Origin: Massilia sp. 9096
GTDB taxonomy: Bacteria > Pseudomonadota > Gammaproteobacteria > Burkholderiales > Burkholderiaceae_D
Direction of reading: 5' to 3'
Assembly: GCF_000745265.1 (NCBI RefSeq)
Contig: NZ_JQNN01000001.1
Span: forward strand, 3,286,001 to 3,350,000
Length of the DNA: 64,000 bases
The stretch's first letter is position 1; every line of letters begins with the position of its first letter. Under the pieces are notes generated by a model. The model did no database searches. It saw only the letters and a list, made by a program, of their open reading frames with translations, and was not told the origin of the DNA. A program made the translations under genes and the position numbers. Below are positions 50,605 to 60,708 of this stretch, piece after piece.

Positions 50605-51951
50605 TTAAGATGCCTGGTGCGCCGTATTGACTTCGGCCTTGTCGGTCACGAACAGCGTCATGACCGCGGCGACCAGCATGCACACGCCGCCCAGCACCAG
50701 CGTCATCACCGCATGGCCGCCGAACAGCTGCTTGGTGAAGAAGCCCAGCAGCGCGCCGCTGAGGATCTGCGGGATCACGACGAAGAAGTTGAACAGGCCC
50801 ATGTAGTAGCCCATGCGGTTGGCGGGCAGCGCGCCGGCCAGGATCGCATACGGCATGGTCAAGATGCTGGCCCAGGCGATGCCGACGCCGATCATCGGCA
50901 CCATCAGCATGCTTTTATCGTGCACGAAGAACAGGCTGGCCAGCGACACGCCGCCGATGGCCAGGCACACCGTGTGACACAGCTTGCGGCTGGTCGCACG
51001 CGCCAGCACCGGCAGGATGAAGGCGGCCAGCGCCGAGATGCCGCCGTACACCGCGAACATCAGGCCGACCTGGTTGGCGGCTTCCTGGTAGACGGTGGTC
51101 TGTGGGTCGAGCGTGCCGTAGACATTGTCGGCGACCGCAGGAACGGTGTAGATCCACAGCGCGAACAGCCCGATCCAGGTGAAGAACTGCACGACCGCCA
51201 GCTGCACCATGGTCCTGGGCATGTGGCCGAAGCCGCCGATGATCTCGCGCGCCGCGGTGCCGAAGCCGCCCGCTTCCTTGCGCTGGGCGTGGAAGCGTTC
51301 GAGGTCGGCCGGCGGCAGTTCACTGGCGGTAAGCACGGTCCAGCTGACCGCGGCCAGGAAGATCGCGCCGCCGATGTAGAACGAGTAGCGCACCGAATCC
51401 GGGATCGCGCCGTTCACCGGCACGTTCGAGACGTGCAGCACGTCGGTGAAGAACATCGGCAGCAGCGAGGCGATCACGCCGCCACAGCCGATGAAGAAGG
51501 TCTGCATCGCGTAGCCGGCGGTCTGCTGCGAGGGGTCGAGCTTGTCGCCGACGAAAGCGCGGAACGGCTCCATCGAGATGTTGATCGACGCGTCCAGCAG
51601 CCACAGCACGGCCACCGCCATCCACACCGCGCTCGAATTGGGCATCAGGAACAGACCGAGCGCGGCCAGCACGGCGCCGGTGAAGAAGAAGGGACGGCGG
51701 CGACCCCATTTCGGGTGCCAGGTGTTGTCGCTCAGGTAGCCGATGATCGGCTGGACCAGCAAGCCGGTGACGGGCGCCGCCAGCCAGAACACGGACAAGT
51801 CTTCCAGGCCGGCGCCGAGGGTGGCGAAGATCCGGCTGGTATTGGCGTTCTGCAGCGCGAAGCCGAACTGGATGCCGAAGAAGCCGAAGCTCATGTTCCA
51901 CAGCTGCCAGAACGACAGGCGCGGCTTGAGCGTGTGAGTTTGCATTTCCAT
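50605..51951 (-). CDS. MFS sugar transporter (maltose/SLC45-like)
   Basis: A 448-residue, 12-helix inner-membrane carrier. The N-terminal LSFWQLWNMSFGFFGIQFGFALQNANTSRIF and GYLSDNTWHPKWGRRRPFFF are typical of the SLC45-like MFS branch that imports sucrose or maltose with protons and often sits in bacterial maltodextrin loci. It probably carries maltose or short maltodextrins from periplasm to cytoplasm, the step between the TonB receptor and the cytoplasmic alpha-glucosidase. First gene of the operon with pgm and amylase; AGGGGACA upstream of the start resembles the leader of the TonB receptor gene. Confidence 0.88.
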   Translation of the reverse strand: MEMQTHTLKPRLSFWQLWNMSFGFFGIQFGFALQNANTSRIFATLGAGLEDLSVFWLAAPVTGLLVQPIIGYLSDNTWHPKWGRRRPFFFTGAVLAALGLFLMPNSSAVWMAVAVLWLLDASINISMEPFRAFVGDKLDPSQQTAGYAMQTFFIGCGGVIASLLPMFFTDVLHVSNVPVNGAIPDSVRYSFYIGGAIFLAAVSWTVLTASELPPADLERFHAQRKEAGGFGTAAREIIGGFGHMPRTMVQLAVVQFFTWIGLFALWIYTVPAVADNVYGTLDPQTTVYQEAANQVGLMFAVYGGISALAAFILPVLARATSRKLCHTVCLAIGGVSLASLFFVHDKSMLMVPMIGVGIAWASILTMPYAILAGALPANRMGYYMGLFNFFVVIPQILSGALLGFFTKQLFGGHAVMTLVLGGVCMLVAAVMTLFVTDKAEVNTAHQAS

Positions 51952-52001
51952 CTGTGTCCCCTAACGGTGCCCGGACTGGTGCCGGACTACCTCGATGTAG
52001 C

Positions 52002-52030
52002 AAAGTAACATGGGGACTGTCGAGTGTCAA
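52002..52030 (-). promoter_or_regulatory. Promoter of the MFS-pgm-amylase operon
   Basis: TTGACA (52030-52025), 17 bases, TACTTT (52007-52002). A degenerate half-site TGTAGC overlaps the -10 region at 51997-52002, and a better palindrome lies further upstream at 52063. Confidence 0.6.
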
Positions 52031-52062
52031 TCCAGACAACACCTGGGCGGAACACAGATGGA

Positions 52063-52077
52063 TGTAGTCAAACAACA
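52063..52077. promoter_or_regulatory. HexR-like palindrome upstream of the MFS-pgm-amylase operon
   Basis: TGTAGT-CAA-ACAACA: one mismatch from TGTAGT-N3-ACTACA and the same CAA centre as the site at 33647. Flanking GA/TC extends the palindrome. It is about 33 bases upstream of the -35 box. Confidence 0.6.
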
Positions 52078-52084
52078 TCGGCAA

Positions 52085-52120
52085 ACACAGTGGCCGATGC
52101 ACAGGCAGCGGCCACTGTGT
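52085..52120 (-). terminator. Terminator of the DEAD-box helicase gene
   Basis: A perfect 11-bp stem (ACACAGTGGCC at 52085-52095 with GGCCACTGTGT at 52110-52120) starts six bases after the helicase stop; only three T follow the stem, so it may be leaky. Confidence 0.6.
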
Positions 52121-52126
52121 CCATGT

Positions 52127-53953
<1,827 letters not shown>

Positions 53954-54053
53954 GGCAGAAAATCTCGTAAAGAATCGGAAACTAAGCGAAAGCAAACCGA
54001 TAGTTTACTCGGTCGGAGGCAACCCGCCCGGATTATTTCGCGCCTGGGCGGAT

Positions 54054-55226
54054 TCAGGCTGCTCGCAAGGATTCGACGACCGGTCCCTGGCGCACGCGCC
54101 CATCTTCGAAGCGTTCCCTGAGCGCGGTGCGTCCGCTGCCCGCAGCAGGCCCGACGTCGATGAGCAGCGTGGAGCCGGACGCAGCTTTCTGCAGGGCCGA
54201 CAGGAAGCCGCCGAGCAGGCGTCGGGTCAGTACCTGACGATCGTCCAGTACCCTGACGCGTTCGGCGGCAGCCCACTCGAACCGCACCCCCACCACCCGC
54301 GCTTCGGTGGCGAGCAATTCCAGCAAGTCCTGCACGATGTCCGCAAGCTCCATCGACTCGGGCTGGGCGGGACCAGTGCGCTCGAGCGCCAGCACACGCC
54401 AGGTCTGGGCCTGCCGAGCGAACTGCCCGCTCATCGCCCTGGAAGTCTGCACCATGGCGCTTACGTCGGCGCCGGCGGCAATCCGGCGCGCCGCGAGCTC
54501 CATCCGGAGGCGCGCGGTCGTCAGGCGTTGCACCATATCTTGGCGCAGGCGTTCCAGGATGTGCTCCATGTCCTCACCGCTGGTGCTGGACAGGCACTTG
54601 GCCAGCAAATCGCATTCCACCGCTTCCGTGGCGCAGAACAGGATGTCACGCACACGGTCGGCCGTGGCCAGGGTCCGTACCGACATGCTCAGCACGCCCA
54701 CCGGACCTTGCGGCCCGATGATGGGCACACCCTGGCAGGTGAAGGCGTGGAAGCCCTCGATGAAATGTTCGGGGCCGACCAGTTCCACATAACCGTTCTC
54801 GGCGATGGAGGTGCCGACGCCGTTGGCGCCCGCATGCGCCTCGTCCAGCAGGGAGCCCGGTCGCGGGAAATTCTCATCGGCCATCGTCTCGGCATCGCCG
54901 ACCAGACGAAGCAGCCGGCCGTCGGGGTCCGCCAGCATCGCCGCGTGCCGACTGGCGCCTGCCGCTCTGGATAAGGCGCCGAGAAAGGGCGCTGTTGCCG
55001 CGATGACCTCATGGCGTTGTGCGAGCAGCTGCTGTGTTTCGCGCTCTCCCAGCAAGTCGGCGCGGCCGAGGCGAGGATTGCACCCGCTGGCGCGTGCGCG
55101 CTCCCATGCTCTCAGCACGTAGGGCCGCAGCGTGTCCGGCGCCAGGTCTTCATGCCGTACGTAGCGTTCCCACGCGGCGCGCACCTGGGCTACGTCGGGA
55201 TGCCTGACGTTGGACAGGAAGTTCAT
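54054..55226 (-). CDS. GAF-domain sensor with degenerate kinase-like C-terminus
   Basis: A 390-residue protein. The N-terminus (VLRAWERARASGCNPRLGRADLL) and GAF domain (~70-200; GSLLDEAHAGANGVGTSIAENGYVELVGPEHF) resemble the sensory half of AcoR-type sigma54 activators, but no AAA+ or DNA-binding domain follows. The C-terminal ~190 residues are helical and end in a stretch like the dimer interface and N-box of a histidine kinase (MELADIVQDLLELLATEARV), without a recognisable phosphoacceptor His, N-box Asn or glycine boxes. It overlaps the receiver gene by one base (TGATG). Confidence 0.78.
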   Translation of the reverse strand: MNFLSNVRHPDVAQVRAAWERYVRHEDLAPDTLRPYVLRAWERARASGCNPRLGRADLLGERETQQLLAQRHEVIAATAPFLGALSRAAGASRHAAMLADPDGRLLRLVGDAETMADENFPRPGSLLDEAHAGANGVGTSIAENGYVELVGPEHFIEGFHAFTCQGVPIIGPQGPVGVLSMSVRTLATADRVRDILFCATEAVECDLLAKCLSSTSGEDMEHILERLRQDMVQRLTTARLRMELAARRIAAGADVSAMVQTSRAMSGQFARQAQTWRVLALERTGPAQPESMELADIVQDLLELLATEARVVGVRFEWAAAERVRVLDDRQVLTRRLLGGFLSALQKAASGSTLLIDVGPAAGSGRTALRERFEDGRVRQGPVVESLRAA

Positions 55227-55618
55227 CAGGCCATTCCCGCGTCCGATGCACGCGCGCCTGACAGCAGGCGCCGCAGCATGTTGACCATCTCGTCGATCGC
55301 AAATGGCTTGGACAGCGCATCGTCGAAGCCCGCTGCAGCCGATTCGGCGGCCAGGTTCGCCATGGCCGACACCAGGACCGCGGGCGCCTTCAGCCCGCAT
55401 GCTCGCATATGCTTGAGAGCCTGGGCGCCGTTCAAGCCCGGCATGCGAAAGTCGAGCATGACCAGATCGGGAGCGAACCCATCACATACGGCGGCGACGG
55501 CCGAGCGCGGGTCGTCATGTGTTGAAACCTTGAAGCCTTCGATTTCGAGCAGGCAGGCGACGCTTTCGAGAAAATCCAACTCGTCGTCAACGATCAGCAA
55601 GTGAGATGTAGCTGCCAT
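55226..55618 (-). CDS. Single-domain response regulator
   Basis: A 130-residue receiver with no output domain: acidic pair D11-D12 (LLIVDDELDF), phosphoacceptor D56 (VMLDFRMPG), S84 (VLVSA) and K104 (ALSKPF) are all present. Stand-alone receivers act as phosphate shuttles or bind partner proteins. Translationally coupled to the GAF protein downstream, which is its likely partner. Confidence 0.88.
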   Translation of the reverse strand: MAATSHLLIVDDELDFLESVACLLEIEGFKVSTHDDPRSAVAAVCDGFAPDLVMLDFRMPGLNGAQALKHMRACGLKAPAVLVSAMANLAAESAAAGFDDALSKPFAIDEMVNMLRRLLSGARASDAGMA

Positions 55619-55742
55619 AACTTATCCTACACCAGCTCGCAATGAAGCGGCTCATCGCCGTGTTCAAAATCAAAAAGTTTGTGCAATCAGACAACACTGG
55701 CGGTTTCCTCGCTCCGCTGCATCACGAGTTTGGTCGCACTCC

Positions 55743-57269
55743 CTAGCGCTTGGCCTGCCAGATGGCATGAATGAATTCCTTGTGGCCCGGCATGTAATCC
55801 ACGCATTTGCGCACCACGTTCTCGATATCGCCGAGAAAGCCGAGCAGCTGGCGCTCGTCCAGCAGGTCCGCCAGCGGATCGTGGCCGCGCGCCTGGATGC
55901 CCTGCCCGTGCATGACCTGCTGCCACGCGGTCTCCGAGAACAGCTCGTTGTTTTCACGCACCGAGCGGCCATGCGCCTTGTACAGGTCCAGCTTGCGGCG
56001 CACGTTGTCCGGGACCGCCATCGTACGTACATGGTCCCAGAACGGCGTGTCGGCGCGCGTGGTCGCGTGGTAGTGCAGGATGATGAAGTCGCGGATGCGC
56101 TCGACCTCGAAGTCGGCCTGGCGGTTGAATTCGTCGATGTCGGCCTGGTCGAAACCTGCGTCCGGAAAGAACTTTACCAGGCTCGACACGGTCGCCTGGA
56201 TCAGGTAGATCGAGGTCGACTCGAGCGGCTCGATGAAGCCGGACGACAGCCCGACCGCGACCACGTTCTTGTTCCATGTCTTGCTGCGCTTGCCGGCCGT
56301 GAAGCGCAGCAGTTTCGGGTCCGCCAGCGGCTTGCCGTCCAGACTGTTCAACAGGATCGAGGCTGCCTCGTCCTCGCTCATGTGGCGGCTGCTGAACACA
56401 TGGCCATTGCCGGTCCGGTGCTGCAGGCCGATGCGCCATTGCCAGCCGGCCGGGCGCGCCTGCGCGCGCGTGTACGGCAGCAGCTCATCCTTCAAACCCG
56501 CGGCCAGTTCGCACGGCACCGCCCAGGCGCGGTCGCACGGCAGCCAGTGGCTCCAGTCCTCGAAACCGGTCTTCAGGGTCTCTTCGATCAGCAAGCCGCG
56601 AAAACCCGAGCAATCGAGGAACAAGTCGCCTTTGATCTCGTCGCCGTTTTCCATCACCAGCGCTTCGACGAAGCCATCCATGCTGCGCTGGCGCACCTGC
56701 ACCACCTTGCCTTCGGTGCGGACCACGCCGCGCGCCTCGGCGTATGTGCGCAGGTAGCGCGCATACAGGCCGGCATCGAGGTGGAAGGCGTAGACGATGT
56801 CGGCCAGCGGCGAATTGCCGCGCTCCGGCGGCGCCGGCCGCATGAACTTGTTCGCCATGGCCGCCATACGGTTGATCGAATAGCGGTCCAGCGCGGGCGC
56901 CAGGCCGGCCTGGTACGCGCGCAGCCAGTACTGGAAGAACTCGACCGTGCCCTGGTCCTGGCCGAAGCGCCCGAAGCTGTGGAGATAGCGCTCGCCTTCC
57001 CGGCCCCAGTCGAGGAACTCGATGCCGAGCTTGAAGGTGGCGCGGGTCTCGCGCACGAATTCGTCTTCATTGATGCCGAGGGCGTCGTTAAAGACGCGCA
57101 TCATCGGGATCGTCGATTCGCCGACGCCGACGCTGCCGATGTCGTCCGACTCCACCAGCCGGATCGCGATTTTGTTCTGCAGGATGCGCGCCAGCGCCGC
57201 GGCGGCCATCCAGCCGGCGGTGCCGCCGCCGACGATCACGACGCTCTTGATGGGGGTTTGCTTGTTCAT
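55743..57269 (-). CDS. Flavin-dependent tryptophan-halogenase-family protein
   Basis: A 508-residue protein of the PrnA/RebH fold. It has the FADH2-binding GGGTAGWMAAAAL, GVGESTIP, the catalytic Lys (K80 in TFKLGIEF, matching PrnA K79) and FIEPLESTSIYL with E350 (matching PrnA E346). The family motif WxWxIP reads WQWRIG (276-281), so the Pro is replaced by Gly. Such genes often sit beside TonB receptors in Caulobacter, Xanthomonas and relatives, where their substrate is unknown; some (BrvH-like) brominate indoles in vitro. It lies downstream of the TonB receptor on the same strand, separated by a terminator. Confidence 0.85.
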   Translation of the reverse strand: MNKQTPIKSVVIVGGGTAGWMAAAALARILQNKIAIRLVESDDIGSVGVGESTIPMMRVFNDALGINEDEFVRETRATFKLGIEFLDWGREGERYLHSFGRFGQDQGTVEFFQYWLRAYQAGLAPALDRYSINRMAAMANKFMRPAPPERGNSPLADIVYAFHLDAGLYARYLRTYAEARGVVRTEGKVVQVRQRSMDGFVEALVMENGDEIKGDLFLDCSGFRGLLIEETLKTGFEDWSHWLPCDRAWAVPCELAAGLKDELLPYTRAQARPAGWQWRIGLQHRTGNGHVFSSRHMSEDEAASILLNSLDGKPLADPKLLRFTAGKRSKTWNKNVVAVGLSSGFIEPLESTSIYLIQATVSSLVKFFPDAGFDQADIDEFNRQADFEVERIRDFIILHYHATTRADTPFWDHVRTMAVPDNVRRKLDLYKAHGRSVRENNELFSETAWQQVMHGQGIQARGHDPLADLLDERQLLGFLGDIENVVRKCVDYMPGHKEFIHAIWQAKR

Positions 57270-57285
57270 GGTGTGCCAGGATACG

Positions 57286-57319
57286 AAAAAGCCCTGCGGC
57301 CGGGAAGGCCTGCAGGGCT
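57286..57319 (-). terminator. Terminator of the TonB receptor gene
   Basis: AGCCCTGC/GCAGGGCT 8-bp stem (57290-57297, 57312-57319) with an inner GGCC/GGCC helix, followed on the minus strand by TTTTTC. It separates the receptor from the halogenase, which would need read-through or its own promoter. Confidence 0.8.
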
Positions 57320-57345
57320 CGTTGTCGGCTTATGCCAACGCGGGA

Positions 57346-60177
57346 TCAGAACTTGTAGTTCAGACCGTACAGCAGGGTGCGGCCGTACTTGGTATCGGTG
57401 ATGACGTTGTCTTTCGTCTTGCGATATTCCTTGTACTCCTGGTTGTTGACGTTGTTCATCTCGACCAGGAAGGACACGCCTTTCAGCGGACCGGTCTGCA
57501 CTTCGTAACCCAGCTGCAGGTCGATGGTCTGGCCGCCCTGGATGTAGGTCAGCTGCTGTTCGCCGGTGTTCTGCTCGACCGAACCGATGAAGTCGGAACG
57601 GAAGCGGTCAGCCACACGCGCCGAGAAGCCGGCTTTTTCGTAGTACAGGGTCAGGCTGGCCACGCGTTTCGACAGGCCCGGCAGCATCATGTTGCCGGCG
57701 CCGCCGTTGGTGATGTCCGGAATCGAGACCGAGCTGCCGGTCTGCGACGCGTTGGCGACCACGCCGAAGCCGTCCAGGTAACGGGTCAGCACGTTCAGCG
57801 GCAGCGACGCCGCCAGTTCGATGCCCTTCATCTGGCCGCCCGAACCGTTGATCGGGGCGCTGTACGAACCGATCACGCTCGGCGCCTGGAAGGTGCTCGG
57901 CTGGATGTACTGCGTGAAGTCGAACTGCTGTTCGGCGGTCACGACGTAGGTGTCGAGCTTGCGGTAGAACACGGCCGCGCTGACGTAAGCCTTGCTGTCC
58001 CAGTACTTCTCGTACGACAGGTCGATGCCCTTGGCGCGGAACGGCTTCAGGTTCGGGTTGCCGCCGCTGCCGGTGTAGATACCGCGGGTCTGGTCATAGC
58101 CGAACGAGCCGCTGGCGCGCATCTGTTCCAGGGTCGGACGGGCCATGATCTTCTCGACCGAGAAGCGCAGGGTCTGCTGGTTGCCCAGGTCGCCGATCAG
58201 GTTCAGGCTCGGCAGGAAGTCGTTGTAGCTGGTGCCACGATCGACCGGTGCGGTCGGACGGGTCGCGTCGCTGCTGCCGCTCGCGGTGTCGACCGAGAAC
58301 GCGGTCGACGACTGGTTGGTGTGGATGCCCTGCACGCCCAGCGCGCCGCGCACCGGCATCCAGCCGAGTTGCGTATCGATGTTCAGCTTGGCGAACACGG
58401 TCTCGACCTTCTCGCGGACGGTCCAGTCCTTGTTGGTGATCTCCGGGTGCAGCTTCGGATCCAGGTTGTAGACGCCGATGTTCTGGACCGGATCAAAAGT
58501 GACGATGTTGATGCCGCTGGCGCCCGCCTGGGCGACGCCGCTGTTCGGGTAGGCGGCGCTGGCCAGCGGGTTGCTCTGGCCGGCGATCGACATCAGGTCT
58601 TCGGTGTACGAACGGGTCTTCGAACGGTTCGAGAAGTTGGCGCCGAAGTCGACCTTGCTGAACAGCCAGCCGTCCGGCAGGTCGCGGATGGCGTCGAAGC
58701 GGATCGCGTCGATCTGGTCGTACACGTGCGGGAACTTGACGTAGCCGGCCTGGACCTGCGTACCGCCCCATGCCGAAACGTCGCGCAGGCGGATGTTGTT
58801 GGTGTCGGCGTAGTTCAGGGTCGGGGTGACCGAGGTGCCGTTGAAGTTCACGGTGTCGTACTGCGACGAGCCGCCGTAGGTCTCGATGTTGGTGCCGTCG
58901 CGCTGGGCCGAGTTGAACGACAGGTCGACTGCTGCGGTCCAGTCCTGGTTCACGCGCAGTTTGTTGTTCCAGCCGATCGACTTGGTGACGTCGCTCCAGG
59001 CTACGGCATCGTTGCGCACGGTGCCGCGCACGTTGCTGATGGTGCCGGCGGTGACGACACCGTTGGTCACGGTGGCGTTGGTCAGCACGCCCCGCTGGTC
59101 GTACGGCAGGCCGGTCGGGGTCGAGTAGACACCGGTCTTGGCGTCCACGGTCGGCGCCGCGTCGAACATGTTCAGCTGCAGGCCGCGGCTGCTGGTGTCG
59201 CGGTTGTAGCGGGTGTAGAGCAGGTCGATGGTGCTGCTGAAGTCGCGGTTCGGCTTGAACTGGATCACGCCCATCAAGCCGTTGCGGTTTTCCTTGTAGG
59301 TGTCGGTCCAGTTCTCGATGCCGTCGTTCTGAATGCGCACCGATTGGCCGTTGTAGCTCCACGGATTCGACACCGGGTCGTTCATGCCCCACGAGCCGAG
59401 ACGGGTGCTGTCGCCGCTCTTGTCCTGCAGGCGCGCGAAGCCGAAGGCGACGCCGATCTTGCGGTCGGCGAACTGGTCGATGTAGGAGAAGGTGAAGCGG
59501 TTGCCGCTGCCCTTGTTGTCCATGCCCAGGCCGGTCTTCTGGCGGCGGTAGTTGACCGCCATCGTGCGCTCTTTGAAATCGAGCGGACGCACGGTCTGCA
59601 TGTCGACGGTGCCCGACAGGCCCTGGCCGACCAGCGCGCCGTCCGGCGTCTTGTACACGACCACGCCCGACAGCAGTTCGCTCGGGTAGTTGTCGAATTC
59701 GACGCTGCGGCTGTCGCCGGTCGAGACTTGCTCGCGGCCGTTCAGCAGGCCGGTCGAGAAGTCCGGCGACATGCCGCGGATCGAGATGACCGATGCCTGG
59801 CCGCGCACGTTCTGTGCGGTCACGCCCGGCAGACGCGCGATCGACTCGGCGATCGACTGGTCCGGCAGCTTGCCGATGTCTTCGGCGGAGATCGCCTCGA
59901 CGATGGAGTCATTGTTCTTCTTGACCGAGATCGCGGCTTCGATACCGCGGCGGATACCGGTCACCTTGACGGTCTGGACGCCGACGTTGCCGTTGGTCGG
60001 CGCAGCGTCACCGCCGGCTTGGGCGGTCGCCTGGCTGGTGGTTTGTTCTTCTTGTGCATAGGCGGCATGGCCAGCCAGTGCCATGAAAATGGCGCAGCCC
60101 GCTGCAACCGGGCTGAGTTGGAATGCAGAGCTGCCCGGCGTCGTGCGCGCCGAGCGCTTGCTTGCGAAAAGGTTCAT
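57346..60177 (-). CDS. TonB-dependent outer-membrane receptor, probably for maltodextrins
   Basis: A 943-residue receptor of the large Xanthomonas/Caulobacter carbohydrate type. The signal peptide ends AAYAQ. A TonB-box region (VQTVKVTGIRR) is followed by a plug (EDIGKLPDQSIAESIARLPGV; QASVISIRGM; DNYPSELLSGVVVYKTPDG) and a ~700-residue barrel ending in the aromatic GLNYKF. It takes oligosaccharides across the outer membrane using TonB. The maltodextrin call rests on its divergent GH13 partner and shared palindromes. ATG 60177 has GAGGGG five bases upstream; an in-frame ATG at 60276 lies in the leader and is rejected. Confidence 0.9.
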   Translation of the reverse strand: MNLFASKRSARTTPGSSAFQLSPVAAGCAIFMALAGHAAYAQEEQTTSQATAQAGGDAAPTNGNVGVQTVKVTGIRRGIEAAISVKKNNDSIVEAISAEDIGKLPDQSIAESIARLPGVTAQNVRGQASVISIRGMSPDFSTGLLNGREQVSTGDSRSVEFDNYPSELLSGVVVYKTPDGALVGQGLSGTVDMQTVRPLDFKERTMAVNYRRQKTGLGMDNKGSGNRFTFSYIDQFADRKIGVAFGFARLQDKSGDSTRLGSWGMNDPVSNPWSYNGQSVRIQNDGIENWTDTYKENRNGLMGVIQFKPNRDFSSTIDLLYTRYNRDTSSRGLQLNMFDAAPTVDAKTGVYSTPTGLPYDQRGVLTNATVTNGVVTAGTISNVRGTVRNDAVAWSDVTKSIGWNNKLRVNQDWTAAVDLSFNSAQRDGTNIETYGGSSQYDTVNFNGTSVTPTLNYADTNNIRLRDVSAWGGTQVQAGYVKFPHVYDQIDAIRFDAIRDLPDGWLFSKVDFGANFSNRSKTRSYTEDLMSIAGQSNPLASAAYPNSGVAQAGASGINIVTFDPVQNIGVYNLDPKLHPEITNKDWTVREKVETVFAKLNIDTQLGWMPVRGALGVQGIHTNQSSTAFSVDTASGSSDATRPTAPVDRGTSYNDFLPSLNLIGDLGNQQTLRFSVEKIMARPTLEQMRASGSFGYDQTRGIYTGSGGNPNLKPFRAKGIDLSYEKYWDSKAYVSAAVFYRKLDTYVVTAEQQFDFTQYIQPSTFQAPSVIGSYSAPINGSGGQMKGIELAASLPLNVLTRYLDGFGVVANASQTGSSVSIPDITNGGAGNMMLPGLSKRVASLTLYYEKAGFSARVADRFRSDFIGSVEQNTGEQQLTYIQGGQTIDLQLGYEVQTGPLKGVSFLVEMNNVNNQEYKEYRKTKDNVITDTKYGRTLLYGLNYKF

Positions 60178-60280
60178 GTGTCCCCTCAAATCGTTCAGTG
60201 TTTTCCCCGACACACCAAGATGGTGAGCATTACGCGGGAGCCAGATAGCAAACGTTCTTCTTAGACGTTCTGGCAAGGAT

Positions 60281-60308
60281 TCTGTATTAAAACTAGATGC
60301 ACTGTCAA
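60281..60308 (-). promoter_or_regulatory. Promoter of the TonB receptor gene
   Basis: Perfect TTGACA (60308-60303), 16 bases, TACAGA (60286-60281), giving a leader of about 95 bases. The whole divergent gap 60178-60708 (531 bases) is AT-rich relative to the window and gene-free; TGTAG occurs six times on its plus strand (60412, 60483, 60548, 60601, 60641, 60668). Confidence 0.55.
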
Positions 60309-60411
60309 CGGGAGTTCTTCTGGACTACTTGATTCGCAGGTTTTTGAGCATGTTTTACACGGGGAGACTATGGAACGTTGTATTCGAGCTACAGACAACC
60401 CCCATCATCAA

Positions 60412-60426
60412 TGTAGTCGTACTACA
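60412..60426. promoter_or_regulatory. HexR-like palindrome, perfect copy
   Basis: TGTAGT-CGT-ACTACA, a perfect 6-3-6 palindrome in the receptor/GH13 divergent region. It lies about 100 bases upstream of the receptor -35 box. Confidence 0.75.
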
Positions 60427-60547
60427 AAGCGCTTTCCACTCCCCAAGAAGGGTTGTCTCAGCACTATTTTGGTGCGAATTCCTGTAGTAGATTTACCGAA
60501 ACTTTCATCAGCTCTGAAACAAACTCAAGTTTTACCTATACAAAAGC

Positions 60548-60562
60548 TGTAGCAAAACTAGA
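60548..60562. promoter_or_regulatory. HexR-like palindrome, degenerate copy
   Basis: TGTAGC-AAA-ACTAGA: one mismatch in each arm compared with TGTAGT-N3-ACTACA. Same spacing and orientation as the perfect copy. Confidence 0.4.
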
Positions 60563-60667
60563 AGATAAAAACCGTGTACAGATTGCCGCACCTCGTTCAC
60601 TGTAGTATTCTCCGCGAAATAGTAGAAAATTTGCATGTTTTGTAGATGAAACTCTAGCCCAAGGCGA

Positions 60668-60682
60668 TGTAGTTGCACTACT
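60668..60682. promoter_or_regulatory. HexR-like palindrome next to the GH13 gene
   Basis: TGTAGT-TGC-ACTACT: perfect 5-bp arms (60669-60673, 60677-60681), one mismatch at the outer base. It ends 26 bases before the GH13 start, where bound protein would block the promoter or early transcript. Confidence 0.65.
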
Positions 60683-60708
60683 TCCAGCATGCCCAACCCG
60701 GAGACAGC

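Noticed and set aside
57022..60264. A 1,080-codon plus-strand open frame opposite the TonB receptor
   Set aside because: Antisense shadow of a conserved gene with Val/Ala/Arg-rich composition and no recognisable domain.
60370..60552. A 60-codon plus-strand frame in the receptor/GH13 gap
   Set aside because: It lies over the palindromes, has no Shine-Dalgarno and no similarity; the region looks regulatory.
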